Below are positions 35,696 through 45,645 of a DNA stretch of 64,000 nucleotides, piece by piece (the stretch's first letter is position 1; the number at the start of each line of letters is the position of its first letter). A model generated the notes under the pieces. The model was not told the origin of the DNA, did no database searches, and worked only from the letters and a program-made list of their open reading frames with translations. Source of the DNA: Ideonella sp. Lineage in GTDB: Bacteria > Pseudomonadota > Gammaproteobacteria > Burkholderiales > Burkholderiaceae_C. The DNA is taken from assembly GCA_016721465.1 (NCBI GenBank), contig JADKIA010000008.1, positions 434,001-498,000 of the forward strand, given 5' to 3'. A program made the translations under genes and the position numbers.

Positions 35696-37111
35696 ATGCC
35701 CATTGCCACACGCCCCGCCGCTGTTGCCGGAATGTTCTATCCGGCCGACCCCGCTGAGCTGGGCCGCATCGTCGGTGCACAGCTGGCCGAAGCCCGGTCC
35801 GAGATCGGGCCCGCCGAGCCTGTCGCGGTGTGCCCGAAGATGCTGCTGGTGCCGCACGCGGGTTTCGTCTATTCCGGTCCGGTGGCGGCGCGCGCCTATG
35901 CCTTGCTCGCCCGCTGGCGGACGCAGATCCGGCGCGTGGTGCTGCTCGGCCCGGCGCATCGGGTGGCGGTGCAGGGGCTGGCGGCGCCACAGGCATCGAG
36001 CTTCGAGACGCCGTTGGGCCGCGTGGCGGTCGATGCCACGGCCATGGCCAGCCTCGCCGATCTGCCGCAGGTGACGATCAGTGCCGCCGCCCATGCCCAG
36101 GAGCACTCGCTTGAGGTGCAGCTGCCGTTCTTGCAGACTGTGCTCGAGCCGGGCTTCACGTTGGTGCCCCTGGTGGTTGGGCGAGCCAGCGAGGACGAGG
36201 TGGCGCAGGTGCTCGAGCGGCTGTGGGGCGGCGACGAAACACTGATCCTGATCAGCTCCGACCTGTCGCACTACCAGGCCTATGCGCAGGCCCAGGCGCT
36301 GGACCGCGCCACCATTGATCAGGTGCTGCGGCTCGATGGCCGCCTGTCCCACGAGCAGGCCTGCGGGGCCTCGCCCTTGCGCGGCGCCTTGAGACTGGCC
36401 CGGCAACGCGGCTTGGGCGCTCGGCTGCTCGATCTGCGCAACTCGGGCGACACCGCGGGCGACAAGGCGCGTGTGGTCGGCTACGCGGCGGTGGCCTTCG
36501 AGGCGGCTGGCGGCGCAGCTCGGCGGACGCCGGGCCATGCCCCGACGGACCGCGCGCTCGGGGCCGCGCTGCTGTCCCGTGCGTACAACGCGATGGCCCA
36601 AGTGCTGGGCCAGGCGCTGGTCAAGGAGCCGCCGCACGCCGCGCTCGAGGCGCCCGGCGCCACCTTCGTGACGCTGAAGCAGGACGGCCAGCTGCGCGGC
36701 TGCATCGGCAGCCTGCAGGCCAGCCAGCCCTTGCACACCGATGTGTGCCAGAACGCGCTGGCGGCGGCCTTCCGCGACCCGCGCTTTGCGCCGCTCACCG
36801 CGGCCGAGTGGCGTGGCCTGTCCATCGAGGTGTCGCTGCTGGAGCCCGCGCAGGCGCTGCCGGCCTTTGCCACCGAGGCCGAGGCGCTGGCGCAGTTCGA
36901 GCCCCAGATCGACGGCGTGATTTTCGAGTGGCAGGGGCACCGCGCCACCTTCCTGCCGCAGGTGTGGGAGCAGCTGCCACAGCCGCGGGCCTTCATGGCC
37001 GCGCTCAAGCGCAAGGCGGGCTTGGCGCCGGATTTCTGGGCGCCGGATGTCAAGCTGTGGCGCTATCGCGTGCGCAAGTTCCAGGCGGCGCCGATCGGAA
37101 CGGAACCATGA
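35696..37111 (+). CDS. amrB: AmmeMemoRadiSam system fused Memo-AMMECR1 protein
   Basis: The 471-residue protein fuses two ancient domains. Residues about 1-275 are the Memo/extradiol-dioxygenase-like fold (AVAGMFYPADP, LLVPHAGFVYSGPVAARAY, HSLEVQLPFLQ, LISSDLSHY), with His residues that could bind iron or copper. Residues about 295-471 are AMMECR1 (TFVTLKQDGQLRGCIGSLQA, FRDPRFAPLTAAEW, FLPQVWEQLPQP). In many genomes these are separate genes beside a radical SAM enzyme. Here the radical SAM gene follows with a 4-bp overlap. The system's reaction is not settled; base or cofactor modification has been proposed. Proximity to W/Mo enzyme genes is suggestive only. Confidence 0.9.
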   Translation: MPIATRPAAVAGMFYPADPAELGRIVGAQLAEARSEIGPAEPVAVCPKMLLVPHAGFVYSGPVAARAYALLARWRTQIRRVVLLGPAHRVAVQGLAAPQASSFETPLGRVAVDATAMASLADLPQVTISAAAHAQEHSLEVQLPFLQTVLEPGFTLVPLVVGRASEDEVAQVLERLWGGDETLILISSDLSHYQAYAQAQALDRATIDQVLRLDGRLSHEQACGASPLRGALRLARQRGLGARLLDLRNSGDTAGDKARVVGYAAVAFEAAGGAARRTPGHAPTDRALGAALLSRAYNAMAQVLGQALVKEPPHAALEAPGATFVTLKQDGQLRGCIGSLQASQPLHTDVCQNALAAAFRDPRFAPLTAAEWRGLSIEVSLLEPAQALPAFATEAEALAQFEPQIDGVIFEWQGHRATFLPQVWEQLPQPRAFMAALKRKAGLAPDFWAPDVKLWRYRVRKFQAAPIGTEP

Positions 37112-38208
37112 ACACCGCCGTCACCGAGCTCGCTGCGGACACGCACCCCACCCGTTGGTGGCATGCGCTGCCCGACGGCCGCATCCAGTGCGACCTGTGT
37201 CCGCGCGACTGCCGCCTGCACGAGGGCCAGCGCGGCCTGTGCTTCGTGCGCCAACGCGTGAACGATGCGATCGTGCTCACCACCCACGGCCGCAGTTCGG
37301 GCTTCGCCGTCGATCCGATCGAGAAGAAGCCGCTGAATCACTTCTTGCCCGGCAGCCGCGTGTTCTCGTTCGGCACCGCCGGCTGCAACCTGGCCTGCAA
37401 GTTCTGCCAGAACTGGGACATCTCCAAGAGCCGCGAGATGGACCGCCTGATGGACCTCGCCACGCCCGAGCGCATCGCACAGGCCGCACAGGCGGCGCAG
37501 TGCGCCAGCGTGGCCTTCACCTACAACGACCCGGTGGTGTTTGCCGAGTACGCGATGGACGCTGCGGACGCTTGCCACGCCCTGGGTGTGCAGACGGTGG
37601 CGGTGACGGCGGGCTACATGCACGCCGAGCCACGCCGCGAGTTCTATTCGAAGATGGACGCGGCCAATGTCGATCTGAAGGCCTTCACCGAGGACTTCTA
37701 CTTCCAGCACACCGGCGCGCACCTGGCGCCGGTGCTCGACACGCTGCAATTCATCGTGCACGAGACCAACTGCTGGCTCGAGATCACCACGCTGCTGATC
37801 CCCGGCCACAACGACAGCGCGGCAGAGATCGACGCGCTCACGCGCTGGGTGGCCGAGTCACTGGGGCGCGAGGTGCCCTTGCACTTCACTGCCTTCCATC
37901 CCGACCACAAGTTCACGCATGTGCAGAGCACGCCGCTGGCCACCGTTCAGCGCGCGCGCGAGATTGCGTTGGCCAATGGTCTGGCACATGTGTACACCGG
38001 CAACGTGCACGACCGCAGCGGAGGCACCACCGCCTGCACCGGCTGCGGTGCGCCGCTGATCGAGCGCGACTGGCACGCGCTGCTGCGCTATGAGCTGGAC
38101 GGGCCGGGCCGCTGCCGCCGCTGCGGCACGGCGCTGGCTGGCCGCTTCGCCAGCACGCCGCCCGCCTTGGGGCGACGCCTGGTGCCGATGCGCGTGGCGA
38201 TGCGTTGA
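37108..38208 (+). CDS. amrS: AmmeMemoRadiSam system radical SAM enzyme
   Basis: The 366-residue protein is the partner of Memo-AMMECR1. An N-terminal Cys pair (CDLCPRDC) precedes the radical SAM motif C93-x3-C97-x2-C100 (CNLACKFCQNW). SAM-binding elements include VAFTYNDPVVFAEY and VTAGYM, and two late Cys pairs (CTGCGAPL; CRRCGTAL) form a rubredoxin-like knuckle. It is related to pyruvate formate-lyase activating enzymes. The overlap with the preceding gene makes the pair translationally coupled. The substrate is unknown. Confidence 0.92.
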   Translation: MNTAVTELAADTHPTRWWHALPDGRIQCDLCPRDCRLHEGQRGLCFVRQRVNDAIVLTTHGRSSGFAVDPIEKKPLNHFLPGSRVFSFGTAGCNLACKFCQNWDISKSREMDRLMDLATPERIAQAAQAAQCASVAFTYNDPVVFAEYAMDAADACHALGVQTVAVTAGYMHAEPRREFYSKMDAANVDLKAFTEDFYFQHTGAHLAPVLDTLQFIVHETNCWLEITTLLIPGHNDSAAEIDALTRWVAESLGREVPLHFTAFHPDHKFTHVQSTPLATVQRAREIALANGLAHVYTGNVHDRSGGTTACTGCGAPLIERDWHALLRYELDGPGRCRRCGTALAGRFASTPPALGRRLVPMRVAMR

Positions 38209-38218
38209 ACGGCGCGCG

Positions 38219-39223
38219 TCAGGCCACGCAGCCGGCAGCGCTGCTGGCCTGGGGTCTCACGACCACCGGATCGGGAATGCGGTAACCGTAGCGCACGGCG
38301 GTCAGTTCGGCCAGGATGCTCACCGCGATCTCGGGTGGCGTGCGGGCGCCGTTCTTCAGGCCCACCGGGCCGTGCAGGCGGTCGAGCTGCGCTGCCGTGA
38401 GGCCGAAGTGTTCCATCAAGCGAAGTTTCCGCTTGGCCTGGTTGGCGCGCGAGCCGATGGCCCCGATGTAGAAGGCCTCGCTCTTCAGCGCCTCCATCAG
38501 CGCCAGGTCGTCCAGCTTGGGGTCGTGGGTGAGCGCGATGATGGCGGTGTGGCCGTCGGGGGCCATGGAGGTGACGGTGTCGTCGGGCATGCTGCGCACC
38601 AGCGTCGCGCCGGGCACCGCAAAGGCCGTGGCGTACTCCTCGCGCGGGTCGCAGACGATCACCTGGTAGTCCAGCGCGGTGGCCATCTGCGCCAGGTACT
38701 GCGTCATCTGTCCGGCGCCGATCACCAGCAGGCGCCAGTGCGGGCCATGGTTGGTGGTCAGCGTGGTGTCGTCGAGCAGCAGGTCATCGGTATCGCCGGC
38801 GGCTTGAAGCTCCACCGCGCCCGTGGCCAACGTGAGCACACGGCGCACGCGTTCGCCACGTGACAGGCGGTCCAGCAGCTCATCCAGTCGCGTGTGGGCC
38901 AGCACGGGTTCGAGCACCAGCTCGATCAGGCCGCCACAGGGCAGGCCGAAGCGCTGCGCCGCATCGGCATCGACGCCGTAGCGCACCACTTGGGGCACGC
39001 CCGCCACCAGCACGCCTTCGCGCGCCTTGTCGATCAGGTCGTCCTCGATGCAGCCGCCGGACACCGAGCCGGCCACCAGGCCGTCGTCGCGCACGGCCAC
39101 GGCCGAGCCCGGCGGGCGCGGTGCCGATCCCCACGTGCGGGTGATGGTGCCCAGCACCACGCGGTGCCCGCTGGCCAGCCACTGCGACACCTGGCGCAGC
39201 ACATTCAGATCGACGTTGTCCAT
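38219..39223 (-). CDS. xdhC: XdhC/CoxI family molybdenum cofactor protein
   Basis: The 334-residue protein has the N-terminal XdhC/CoxI domain (TRTWGSAPRPPGSAVAV, GSVSGGCIEDDL, FGLPCGG) and a C-terminal Rossmann domain (LLVIGAGQMTQYLAQMA, AIIALTHDPKLDDLAL, YIGAIGSRANQAKR). XdhC proteins bind molybdenum cofactor, help its sulfuration and insert it into xanthine-dehydrogenase-family enzymes. It is divergent from the coxM-like gene with a 205-bp shared gap (39224-39428) in which I found no clear promoter. Its client enzyme subunits are not all present here. Confidence 0.9.
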   Translation of the reverse strand: MDNVDLNVLRQVSQWLASGHRVVLGTITRTWGSAPRPPGSAVAVRDDGLVAGSVSGGCIEDDLIDKAREGVLVAGVPQVVRYGVDADAAQRFGLPCGGLIELVLEPVLAHTRLDELLDRLSRGERVRRVLTLATGAVELQAAGDTDDLLLDDTTLTTNHGPHWRLLVIGAGQMTQYLAQMATALDYQVIVCDPREEYATAFAVPGATLVRSMPDDTVTSMAPDGHTAIIALTHDPKLDDLALMEALKSEAFYIGAIGSRANQAKRKLRLMEHFGLTAAQLDRLHGPVGLKNGARTPPEIAVSILAELTAVRYGYRIPDPVVVRPQASSAAGCVA

Positions 39224-39428
39224 GGCGTATCGGATGGCGGCGACACTGCAAAGAGCATCGGCAGCGCAAGTGCTTGCGAGACCAGCAGCATACGTCGGCG
39301 AGCAAGTGGCGCCGGCTGACAACCGGGCCCGCCGATGCCCGCCGATGTCGTATCCACCCTCTACACTGCGCAGATCGTGGCTGAACGCCCCGGCCCGCTG
39401 AACGACCTGCAGCCAAGGACACCCGACC

Positions 39429-40217
39429 ATGCAAGCCTTCGCTTACGCCAAACCCGCCACGCTGGCCGATGCTGCCCAGGCGGCCAAGGCCGACAACACC
39501 AAGATCATCGCCGGCGGCCAGTCGCTGCTGGGCTCGATGAAGCTCGGCCTCGCCGCACCCGATGCCTTGGTGGATTTGGCCGCCATCACCGAACTCAAAG
39601 GCATCACGGTGGCCGGTGGCATCGTCAAGATCGGCGCCATGACCACGCACGCAGAAGTGGCTGCCAATGCGGACGTGGCCCAGGCCATCCCCGCGTTGGC
39701 CGACCTGGCCGGCAACATCGGCGACCGCCAGGTGCGCAACCGCGGCACGCTCGGCGGCAGCCTGGCCAACAACGATCCGGCCGCCTGCTACCCCGCCGCG
39801 GTGCTGGGCCTGGGCGCCACCGTGCACACCCACACCCGCAGCATCGCGGCCGATGACTTCTTCAAGGGCCTGTACGAGACCGCGTTGTCCGAGGGCGAGG
39901 TGATCACGGCGGTGAGCTTTCCGGTGCCGACCAAGGCCGCCTGGCAGAAGTTCAAGCAGCCGGCCTCGCGCTTCTCGCTCGTCGGTGTGTTCGTCAGCAC
40001 CGGGCCGCAAGGGGTGCGAGTGGCGGTCACCGGCGCGGGCGCGGGGGTGTTCCGCGCCAAGACCTTGGAGGCCAAACTGGCCGCCGACTGGTCCGCCGCC
40101 GCACTGGACGGCGCCACGGTCAGTGCCGACGGCCTGAACACCGACCTGCACGGCTCGGCCGAATACCGCGCTGCGCTGATCCCCGTGCTGGCCAAGCGAG
40201 CAGTCGCCGCCAGCTGA
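39429..40217 (+). CDS. coxM: Xanthine dehydrogenase/CO dehydrogenase family FAD subunit
   Basis: The 262-residue protein is a CoxM/CutM-type medium subunit. The FAD pyrophosphate loop IIAGGQSLLGSMKLGLA (about residues 28-44) is followed by GNIGDRQVRNRGTLGGSLANNDP (about 98-120), and a C-terminal CO_deh_flav_C domain closes it. It passes electrons from the 2Fe-2S clusters of a small subunit to an acceptor. The matching large (molybdenum) and small subunit genes are missing on either side, which is odd for this family. Substrate therefore cannot be assigned; true CO oxidation should not be assumed. Confidence 0.9.
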   Translation: MQAFAYAKPATLADAAQAAKADNTKIIAGGQSLLGSMKLGLAAPDALVDLAAITELKGITVAGGIVKIGAMTTHAEVAANADVAQAIPALADLAGNIGDRQVRNRGTLGGSLANNDPAACYPAAVLGLGATVHTHTRSIAADDFFKGLYETALSEGEVITAVSFPVPTKAAWQKFKQPASRFSLVGVFVSTGPQGVRVAVTGAGAGVFRAKTLEAKLAADWSAAALDGATVSADGLNTDLHGSAEYRAALIPVLAKRAVAAS

Positions 40218-40223
40218 ATGGCT

Positions 40224-40309
40224 CCCCCCCGAAGCGCCTTCGGCGCCACCCCCCAAGGGGCGCGCCGCCGGCGGCCCGGCAAGGCCGGTTCCGCGGCGGC
40301 CGCTTGGGG
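40224..40309. repeat. Dispersed GC-rich repeat, copy 3
   Basis: CCCCCCCGAAGCGCCTTCGGCGC ... GGCGGCCCGGCAAGGCCGGTTCCGCGGCGGCCGCTTGGG closely matches copies 1 and 2. It fills the gap between coxM and coxD, where coxS and coxL are found in some related operons. Confidence 0.8.
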
Positions 40310-40318
40310 GCGTCGACC

Positions 40319-41236
<918 letters not shown>

Positions 41237-41258
41237 TCCGGCGGCACACGGCTCAGCG

Positions 41259-42455
41259 ATGTGGGTCGCCAAGGGCTCTCCCGGCCGACTGGCCGAGAAC
41301 GTGATGCACTTTGCCCGTGTGCTGCGCACCGCCGGCATGCCCGTGGGCACCGACCGCGTGCAGCTCGCCCTGCAGGCACTGCAGGTGGCGGGCCTGGAAT
41401 CCAAGCGCGATTTTCACAGCGTGCTCGGCGCCTGCATGATCGACCGCATCGAGCACCGCGAGCTCTTCGACCAGGCCTTCGCACTGTTCTGGCGCGACCC
41501 CGACCTGATGGGCCGCATGCGCGCCCTGCTGCTGCCCAAGGTGCGCCTGCAGCCCGGCGCCCGGCCCGAGCCACCGCAGAACCGCCGGCTCGGCGAAGCG
41601 CTGTTTCCGCAAGGGCCCCGGGGCCCGCATCCCGAGCCCGAGCAAGACCAGTTCGAGATCGACGCCCAGCTCACCTGGAACGATCGTGAGGTGCTGCGCA
41701 AGGCCGATTTCGACACCATGACCGCCGACGAGTGGCGCGAGGCCAAGCGCCTGCTCGCCCAGCTGCCACTGCTCACCGAAGCCCTGCCCACGCGCCGCAG
41801 CCGCAAGGCCGCGCACCCCGGCCGCCCCGATTGGCGCGCGACGCTGGCCGCGATGGCTCGGCACGGCGGCGAGCTGCAGGGAGGCTTGCGCTGGCGCGCC
41901 CCGCGTGAGAAGCCCGCGCCGCTGGTGGTGCTGGCCGACATCTCCGGCTCCATGAGCCGCTATTCGCGCATGCTGCTGCACTTCGCCCATGGCCTGGGCC
42001 AGGCCGGGGGCCGCACGGGCACGCGGGTGGAAAGCTTCGTCTTCGGCACGCGCTTGACACGCACCACACGGGCGCTGCGCAGCCGCGATCCCGACGTTGC
42101 CGTGGCCCAGGTGGTGCGCGCGGTGGAGGACTGGTCCGGCGGCACCCGCATCACCACCAGCCTGCACGATTTCAACCAGCACTGGTCGCGCCGGGTGCTC
42201 AACAGCCGTGCCACCGTGCTGCTCATCTCGGACGGCCTGGAGCATGGCGACACGCGCCAGCTCGGCCTCGAGATGGAGCGCCTGCACAAGAGCTGCCGCC
42301 GCCTGGTGTGGCTCAACCCGCTGCTGCGCTTCGACCGGTTCGAGCCGCGCGCCGGCGGCATCAAGGCCATGCTGCCGCATGTCGACCGCTTCGTGCCGGC
42401 GCACAACCTCGACAGCCTGGCCAATCTGGTGCAGGTGCTGCAAACACCGCCCTGA
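41259..42455 (+). CDS. coxE: CoxE-like VWA domain protein
   Basis: The 398-residue protein has an N-terminal helical region (VMHFARVLRTAGMPVGTDR), a Pro-rich charged linker and a C-terminal VWA domain with MIDAS motif LADISGSMSRYSRM (about residue 227), then LLISDGLEHGD. It is the partner of the AAA+ CoxD in maturation of molybdenum hydroxylases. There is no signal peptide. It lies in the coxM-D-E-G run. Confidence 0.9.
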   Translation: MWVAKGSPGRLAENVMHFARVLRTAGMPVGTDRVQLALQALQVAGLESKRDFHSVLGACMIDRIEHRELFDQAFALFWRDPDLMGRMRALLLPKVRLQPGARPEPPQNRRLGEALFPQGPRGPHPEPEQDQFEIDAQLTWNDREVLRKADFDTMTADEWREAKRLLAQLPLLTEALPTRRSRKAAHPGRPDWRATLAAMARHGGELQGGLRWRAPREKPAPLVVLADISGSMSRYSRMLLHFAHGLGQAGGRTGTRVESFVFGTRLTRTTRALRSRDPDVAVAQVVRAVEDWSGGTRITTSLHDFNQHWSRRVLNSRATVLLISDGLEHGDTRQLGLEMERLHKSCRRLVWLNPLLRFDRFEPRAGGIKAMLPHVDRFVPAHNLDSLANLVQVLQTPP

Positions 42456-42528
42456 CAACCTGTTCTTTCATGCACCCGATGGGCGTCCTCGGCGCACTCT
42501 GGGGCAAAGCCTTGGACAATCCCCCACC

Positions 42529-43071
42529 ATGCAACTCACCAACCAGCAAACCTTGCCCGTTCCCCAGGCCCAGGCCTGGGAGGCCCTGAACGACATCGCC
42601 CTGCTGCAAGCGGCCATCCCGGGCTGCGAGGGCATCACCCCCACTGGCGAGAACCAGTACGAGGTGCTGGTCTTGGCGGCCATCGGCCCGGTGAAGGCCA
42701 AGTTCAAGGGCAAGCTGCAGCTCGAGAACCTGCAGCCACCCACGTCCTACACGCTGCGCTTCGAGGGCCAGGGCGGCGCCGCCGGCCATGGCAAGGGCCA
42801 TGCCGACATCCGGCTCGAGGCGACCGACGTCGCCATCACCACGCTGCACTACACCGCGCACGCCAGCGTGGGCGGCAAGATTGCGCAGATCGGCTCGCGC
42901 CTGGTGGACATGGCCGCGCAGAAGATGGCCACCGAGTTCTTCGAGAGCTTCAACGCGCGGCTGCAAGAGAAGTACCCCGCCGCTGCAGCGGCCGCACCGG
43001 CCCCGGTGGCCGCGCCGCAAGGCCTGCTCGCCCGACTGGGTGCCTGGCTGCGCAGGCTGTTTGGTGGTTGA
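42529..43071 (+). CDS. coxG: CoxG-like SRPBCC protein
   Basis: The 180-residue protein is a CoxG-type START/SRPBCC domain (VPQAQAWEALNDIALLQAAIPGCEGI, KAKFKGKLQLENL). An Ala/Pro linker and a C-terminal basic amphipathic helix (LLARLGAWLRRLF) follow, which probably binds the membrane. In CO-oxidising bacteria CoxG recruits the dehydrogenase to the cytoplasmic membrane. ATG 42529 matches the family N-terminus. It lies 73 bp after coxE. Confidence 0.88.
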   Translation: MQLTNQQTLPVPQAQAWEALNDIALLQAAIPGCEGITPTGENQYEVLVLAAIGPVKAKFKGKLQLENLQPPTSYTLRFEGQGGAAGHGKGHADIRLEATDVAITTLHYTAHASVGGKIAQIGSRLVDMAAQKMATEFFESFNARLQEKYPAAAAAAPAPVAAPQGLLARLGAWLRRLFGG

Positions 43072-43089
43072 TCCGGTGGCCGTGGCGCG

Positions 43090-44211
43090 ATGAAGGCCCG
43101 CGGCGTCCAGCTGCAATACACCCTGGCCACCGCCGACCAGCGCGGCGCGGACATCCACAACCCGCTGTTCGACCTGCTGTCGGCGGTGCACGAGCATGGT
43201 TCGATCCAGCATGCGGCCAAGGCCCTGGGTGCGTCTTACCGCCACGTCTGGGGTGCTCTCAAACGTTGGGAGGAATCGCTCGGTGAGTCGCTCGTCACCT
43301 GGGCCCAGGGCCAGCCCGCGCGGCTCACGCCCTTTGCCGAGCGCCTGCTGTGGGCCGAGACCCGCGCGCGCACGCGCCTGACGCCGCACATCGAAGCCCT
43401 GCGCGCCGAACTGGAGCGCGTGCTGGACGAGGCGCTGGATGGCAGCCAACACGTGCTCACCATCTTCGCCAGCCACGACCTGGCCCTGCCCGCGCTGCGC
43501 GACATCGCCAGCCAGCGTCACCGCCTGCACATCGATCTGCGCTTCGCCGGCAGCGTGGACGCGCTGCAGGCGTTGTCTGAAGGGCGCTGCCTGGTGGCCG
43601 GCTTCCATGTGCCGCCGCTCGAAGGCGGCTCGCCGCTGTTCTCCAAGGCCATGAAGCCACGGCTGAAGCCCGGCCTGCACAAGCTCATCGGTTGCCTTCG
43701 CCGTGCACAGGGCCTGATGGTTCGGCCGGGCAACCCGCTGCGCTTGCGCAGCCTGGCCGACGTGGCGGCGCTGCACGCGCGCTTCATCAATCGCCAGGCC
43801 GGCTCGGGCACGCGGCTGCTGATGGACCACCTGCTGCAGACCCAACACATCAAGAGCGCGGCCATTCAAGGCTACGACACGCGGTCGGAGGACAGCCACG
43901 TGGCCCTGGCCGCGGCGATTGCCAGTGGCCAGGGCGACGTGGGCCCGGGCATCGAGGCCGCCGCGCGGCAGTTCGGGCTGGACTTCGTGCCGCTGGTCGT
44001 GGAGGACTATTTCCTGGTCTGCCTGAAGGACGCGCTGGATCATCCGGCCGTGCTCAAGCTGCGCCAATCGATGGACAGCCCGGATTGGCTGCGTGCGCTG
44101 GCCGCCTTGCCGGGCTACGCCGCCTCGCATTCGGGCGAGGTGCTGTCGCTCACCCAGGCCTTGCCATGGTGGCACTATCGGGCGCCCAAGTCGGCGCGGC
44201 CCGCGCCCTGA
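43090..44211 (+). CDS. ModE-like HTH regulator fused to a periplasmic-binding-type ligand domain
   Basis: The 373-residue protein starts with a ModE/LysR-like winged helix (LLSAVHEHGSIQHAAKALGASYRHVWGALKRWEE, about residues 24-57). A PBP-like effector domain follows (about 115-350; VRPGNPLRLRSLADVA, RFINRQAGSGTRLLMDHLL, GDVGPGIEAAARQFGLDFVPL). This second domain resembles substrate-binding proteins for oxyanions. Regulators of this build sense molybdate or tungstate in other bacteria. It is the only candidate in the window to bind the TATGCA-N6-TGCATA sites before tupB and aorA; that link is inference. It begins 18 bp after coxG. Confidence 0.82.
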   Translation: MKARGVQLQYTLATADQRGADIHNPLFDLLSAVHEHGSIQHAAKALGASYRHVWGALKRWEESLGESLVTWAQGQPARLTPFAERLLWAETRARTRLTPHIEALRAELERVLDEALDGSQHVLTIFASHDLALPALRDIASQRHRLHIDLRFAGSVDALQALSEGRCLVAGFHVPPLEGGSPLFSKAMKPRLKPGLHKLIGCLRRAQGLMVRPGNPLRLRSLADVAALHARFINRQAGSGTRLLMDHLLQTQHIKSAAIQGYDTRSEDSHVALAAAIASGQGDVGPGIEAAARQFGLDFVPLVVEDYFLVCLKDALDHPAVLKLRQSMDSPDWLRALAALPGYAASHSGEVLSLTQALPWWHYRAPKSARPAP

Positions 44212-44217
44212 TCGGCG

Positions 44218-45645
44218 ATGATCACACCCATGACCTGCGCACCGGAGTCTGAACGCATGCCACTGTTCCTGTCTGGCCAGCTCTCGCGCCGCGGGTGGCT
44301 GTCGTTGGCCGCCGCCTCGGCCACCTTGCCCTGGGCCGCAACCCCGGCCAGGGCCGCCGCCCCGGCGCGGGCGAGCCCGATCCGGCTGCCGCCGCTGCCG
44401 CTGCGCGAGCGCCGCCTTGGCAACGGCCTGCAAGTCATCAGCCTGGCCAACCAGGCCACCGCCAGCGTCAGCATCCAGGTCTGGTACCGAGTGGGCAGCA
44501 AGGACGACCCGGCGGGCCGATCGGGCTTTGCGCACCTGTTCGAGCACCTGATGTTCAAGCGCACGCAGCACATGCCGAACGAGATGTTCGACCGCCTCAC
44601 CGAGGACGTGGGCGGCCAGAACAACGCCTTCACGGCCGAGGACATGACGGTCTACCAGAACGAGGTGCCGTTCAACCACCTCGAGCGCCTGCTGTGGGCC
44701 GAGGCCGAGCGCCTGGTGCACCTGCAGGTGGATCAGGCCAGCTTCGAGAGTGAGCGCAAGGTGGTGGTGGAAGAACTGCGCGAGCGCGTGCTGGCCGACC
44801 CCTACGGCCGCCTGTTCAACGCCCTGCCGGCGCAGGGCTTCGAGGTGCACCCCTATCGCCGGCCCGGCATCGGCAACGAGGCCGACCTGAATGCCGCCAC
44901 GCTTGCCGACGTGCAGCAATTCCACACCACCTACTACCGGCCGGACAACGCCGTGCTGGTGGTGGTGGGCGACTTCGATCCGCCGCAGCTCGACGCCTGG
45001 GTGGACCGTTACTTCGCACCCCTGCGCGCGCCGCAGGCCGCGATACCGCGCGTGCAGGCCGTGGAGCCGCCACGCGCGCAGGACGGCCGCGTGGCGCTGA
45101 CTGCGCCCAACGTGCCCCTGCCCGCCGTGGCGCTGCTCTGGAAGGGCCCCAGGGCCTCGCACGCCGATGCGGCGGCGTTGCGCGTGGCCTCGGCGCTGCT
45201 GTCCAACGGAGATTCGTCGCGCCTGAACGAGGCGCTGGTGCACGACACGCAGATGGCCCAGGCGGTCGGCTTCAGTGCCGATCTGTACGCCGAGGCCGGC
45301 CTGCTGGGCGCCTACGCCATCGCTGCCAACGGCCAGCCGTTGGCCAGGCTCGAGGCCGCGCTGCTGGCACAGATCCAGCGCCTGGCCGCCAGCGGGCCCG
45401 ACGCGGCCGAGATGGACAAGGTGCGCACCCAGCTGCTCACCTCCACGCTCAGCGCACGGCAGACGCCGCAAGGCCTGGCCGATGCCATCGGCAATGCCGT
45501 GCTGTTGCTGGGCGAGGCCCGCATGGCCGATGAGACCTTGCAGCGCTTGCAGGCGGTGAGCGCCGCCGATGTGCAGCGCGTGCTCAAGCAGCATGTGCTG
45601 CAGACCCGCCGCATGACGGTGGAATACACCCAGGCGGCCGCATGA
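44218..45645 (+). CDS. M16-family zinc metallopeptidase, catalytic partner
   Basis: The 475-residue exported protein has a Tat-like leader (SRRGWLSLAAASATLPWA) and a complete M16 peptidase fold. The zinc site HxxEH is HLFEH in SGFAHLFEHLMFKRT, with the downstream Glu in FESERKVVVEELRE. It should be a periplasmic processing peptidase. ATG 44257 gives a shorter, cleaner leader and may be the true start; ATG 44218 is the first in frame. Its stop overlaps the next M16 gene, so the two likely form a heterodimer. Confidence 0.9.
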   Translation: MITPMTCAPESERMPLFLSGQLSRRGWLSLAAASATLPWAATPARAAAPARASPIRLPPLPLRERRLGNGLQVISLANQATASVSIQVWYRVGSKDDPAGRSGFAHLFEHLMFKRTQHMPNEMFDRLTEDVGGQNNAFTAEDMTVYQNEVPFNHLERLLWAEAERLVHLQVDQASFESERKVVVEELRERVLADPYGRLFNALPAQGFEVHPYRRPGIGNEADLNAATLADVQQFHTTYYRPDNAVLVVVGDFDPPQLDAWVDRYFAPLRAPQAAIPRVQAVEPPRAQDGRVALTAPNVPLPAVALLWKGPRASHADAAALRVASALLSNGDSSRLNEALVHDTQMAQAVGFSADLYAEAGLLGAYAIAANGQPLARLEAALLAQIQRLAASGPDAAEMDKVRTQLLTSTLSARQTPQGLADAIGNAVLLLGEARMADETLQRLQAVSAADVQRVLKQHVLQTRRMTVEYTQAAA

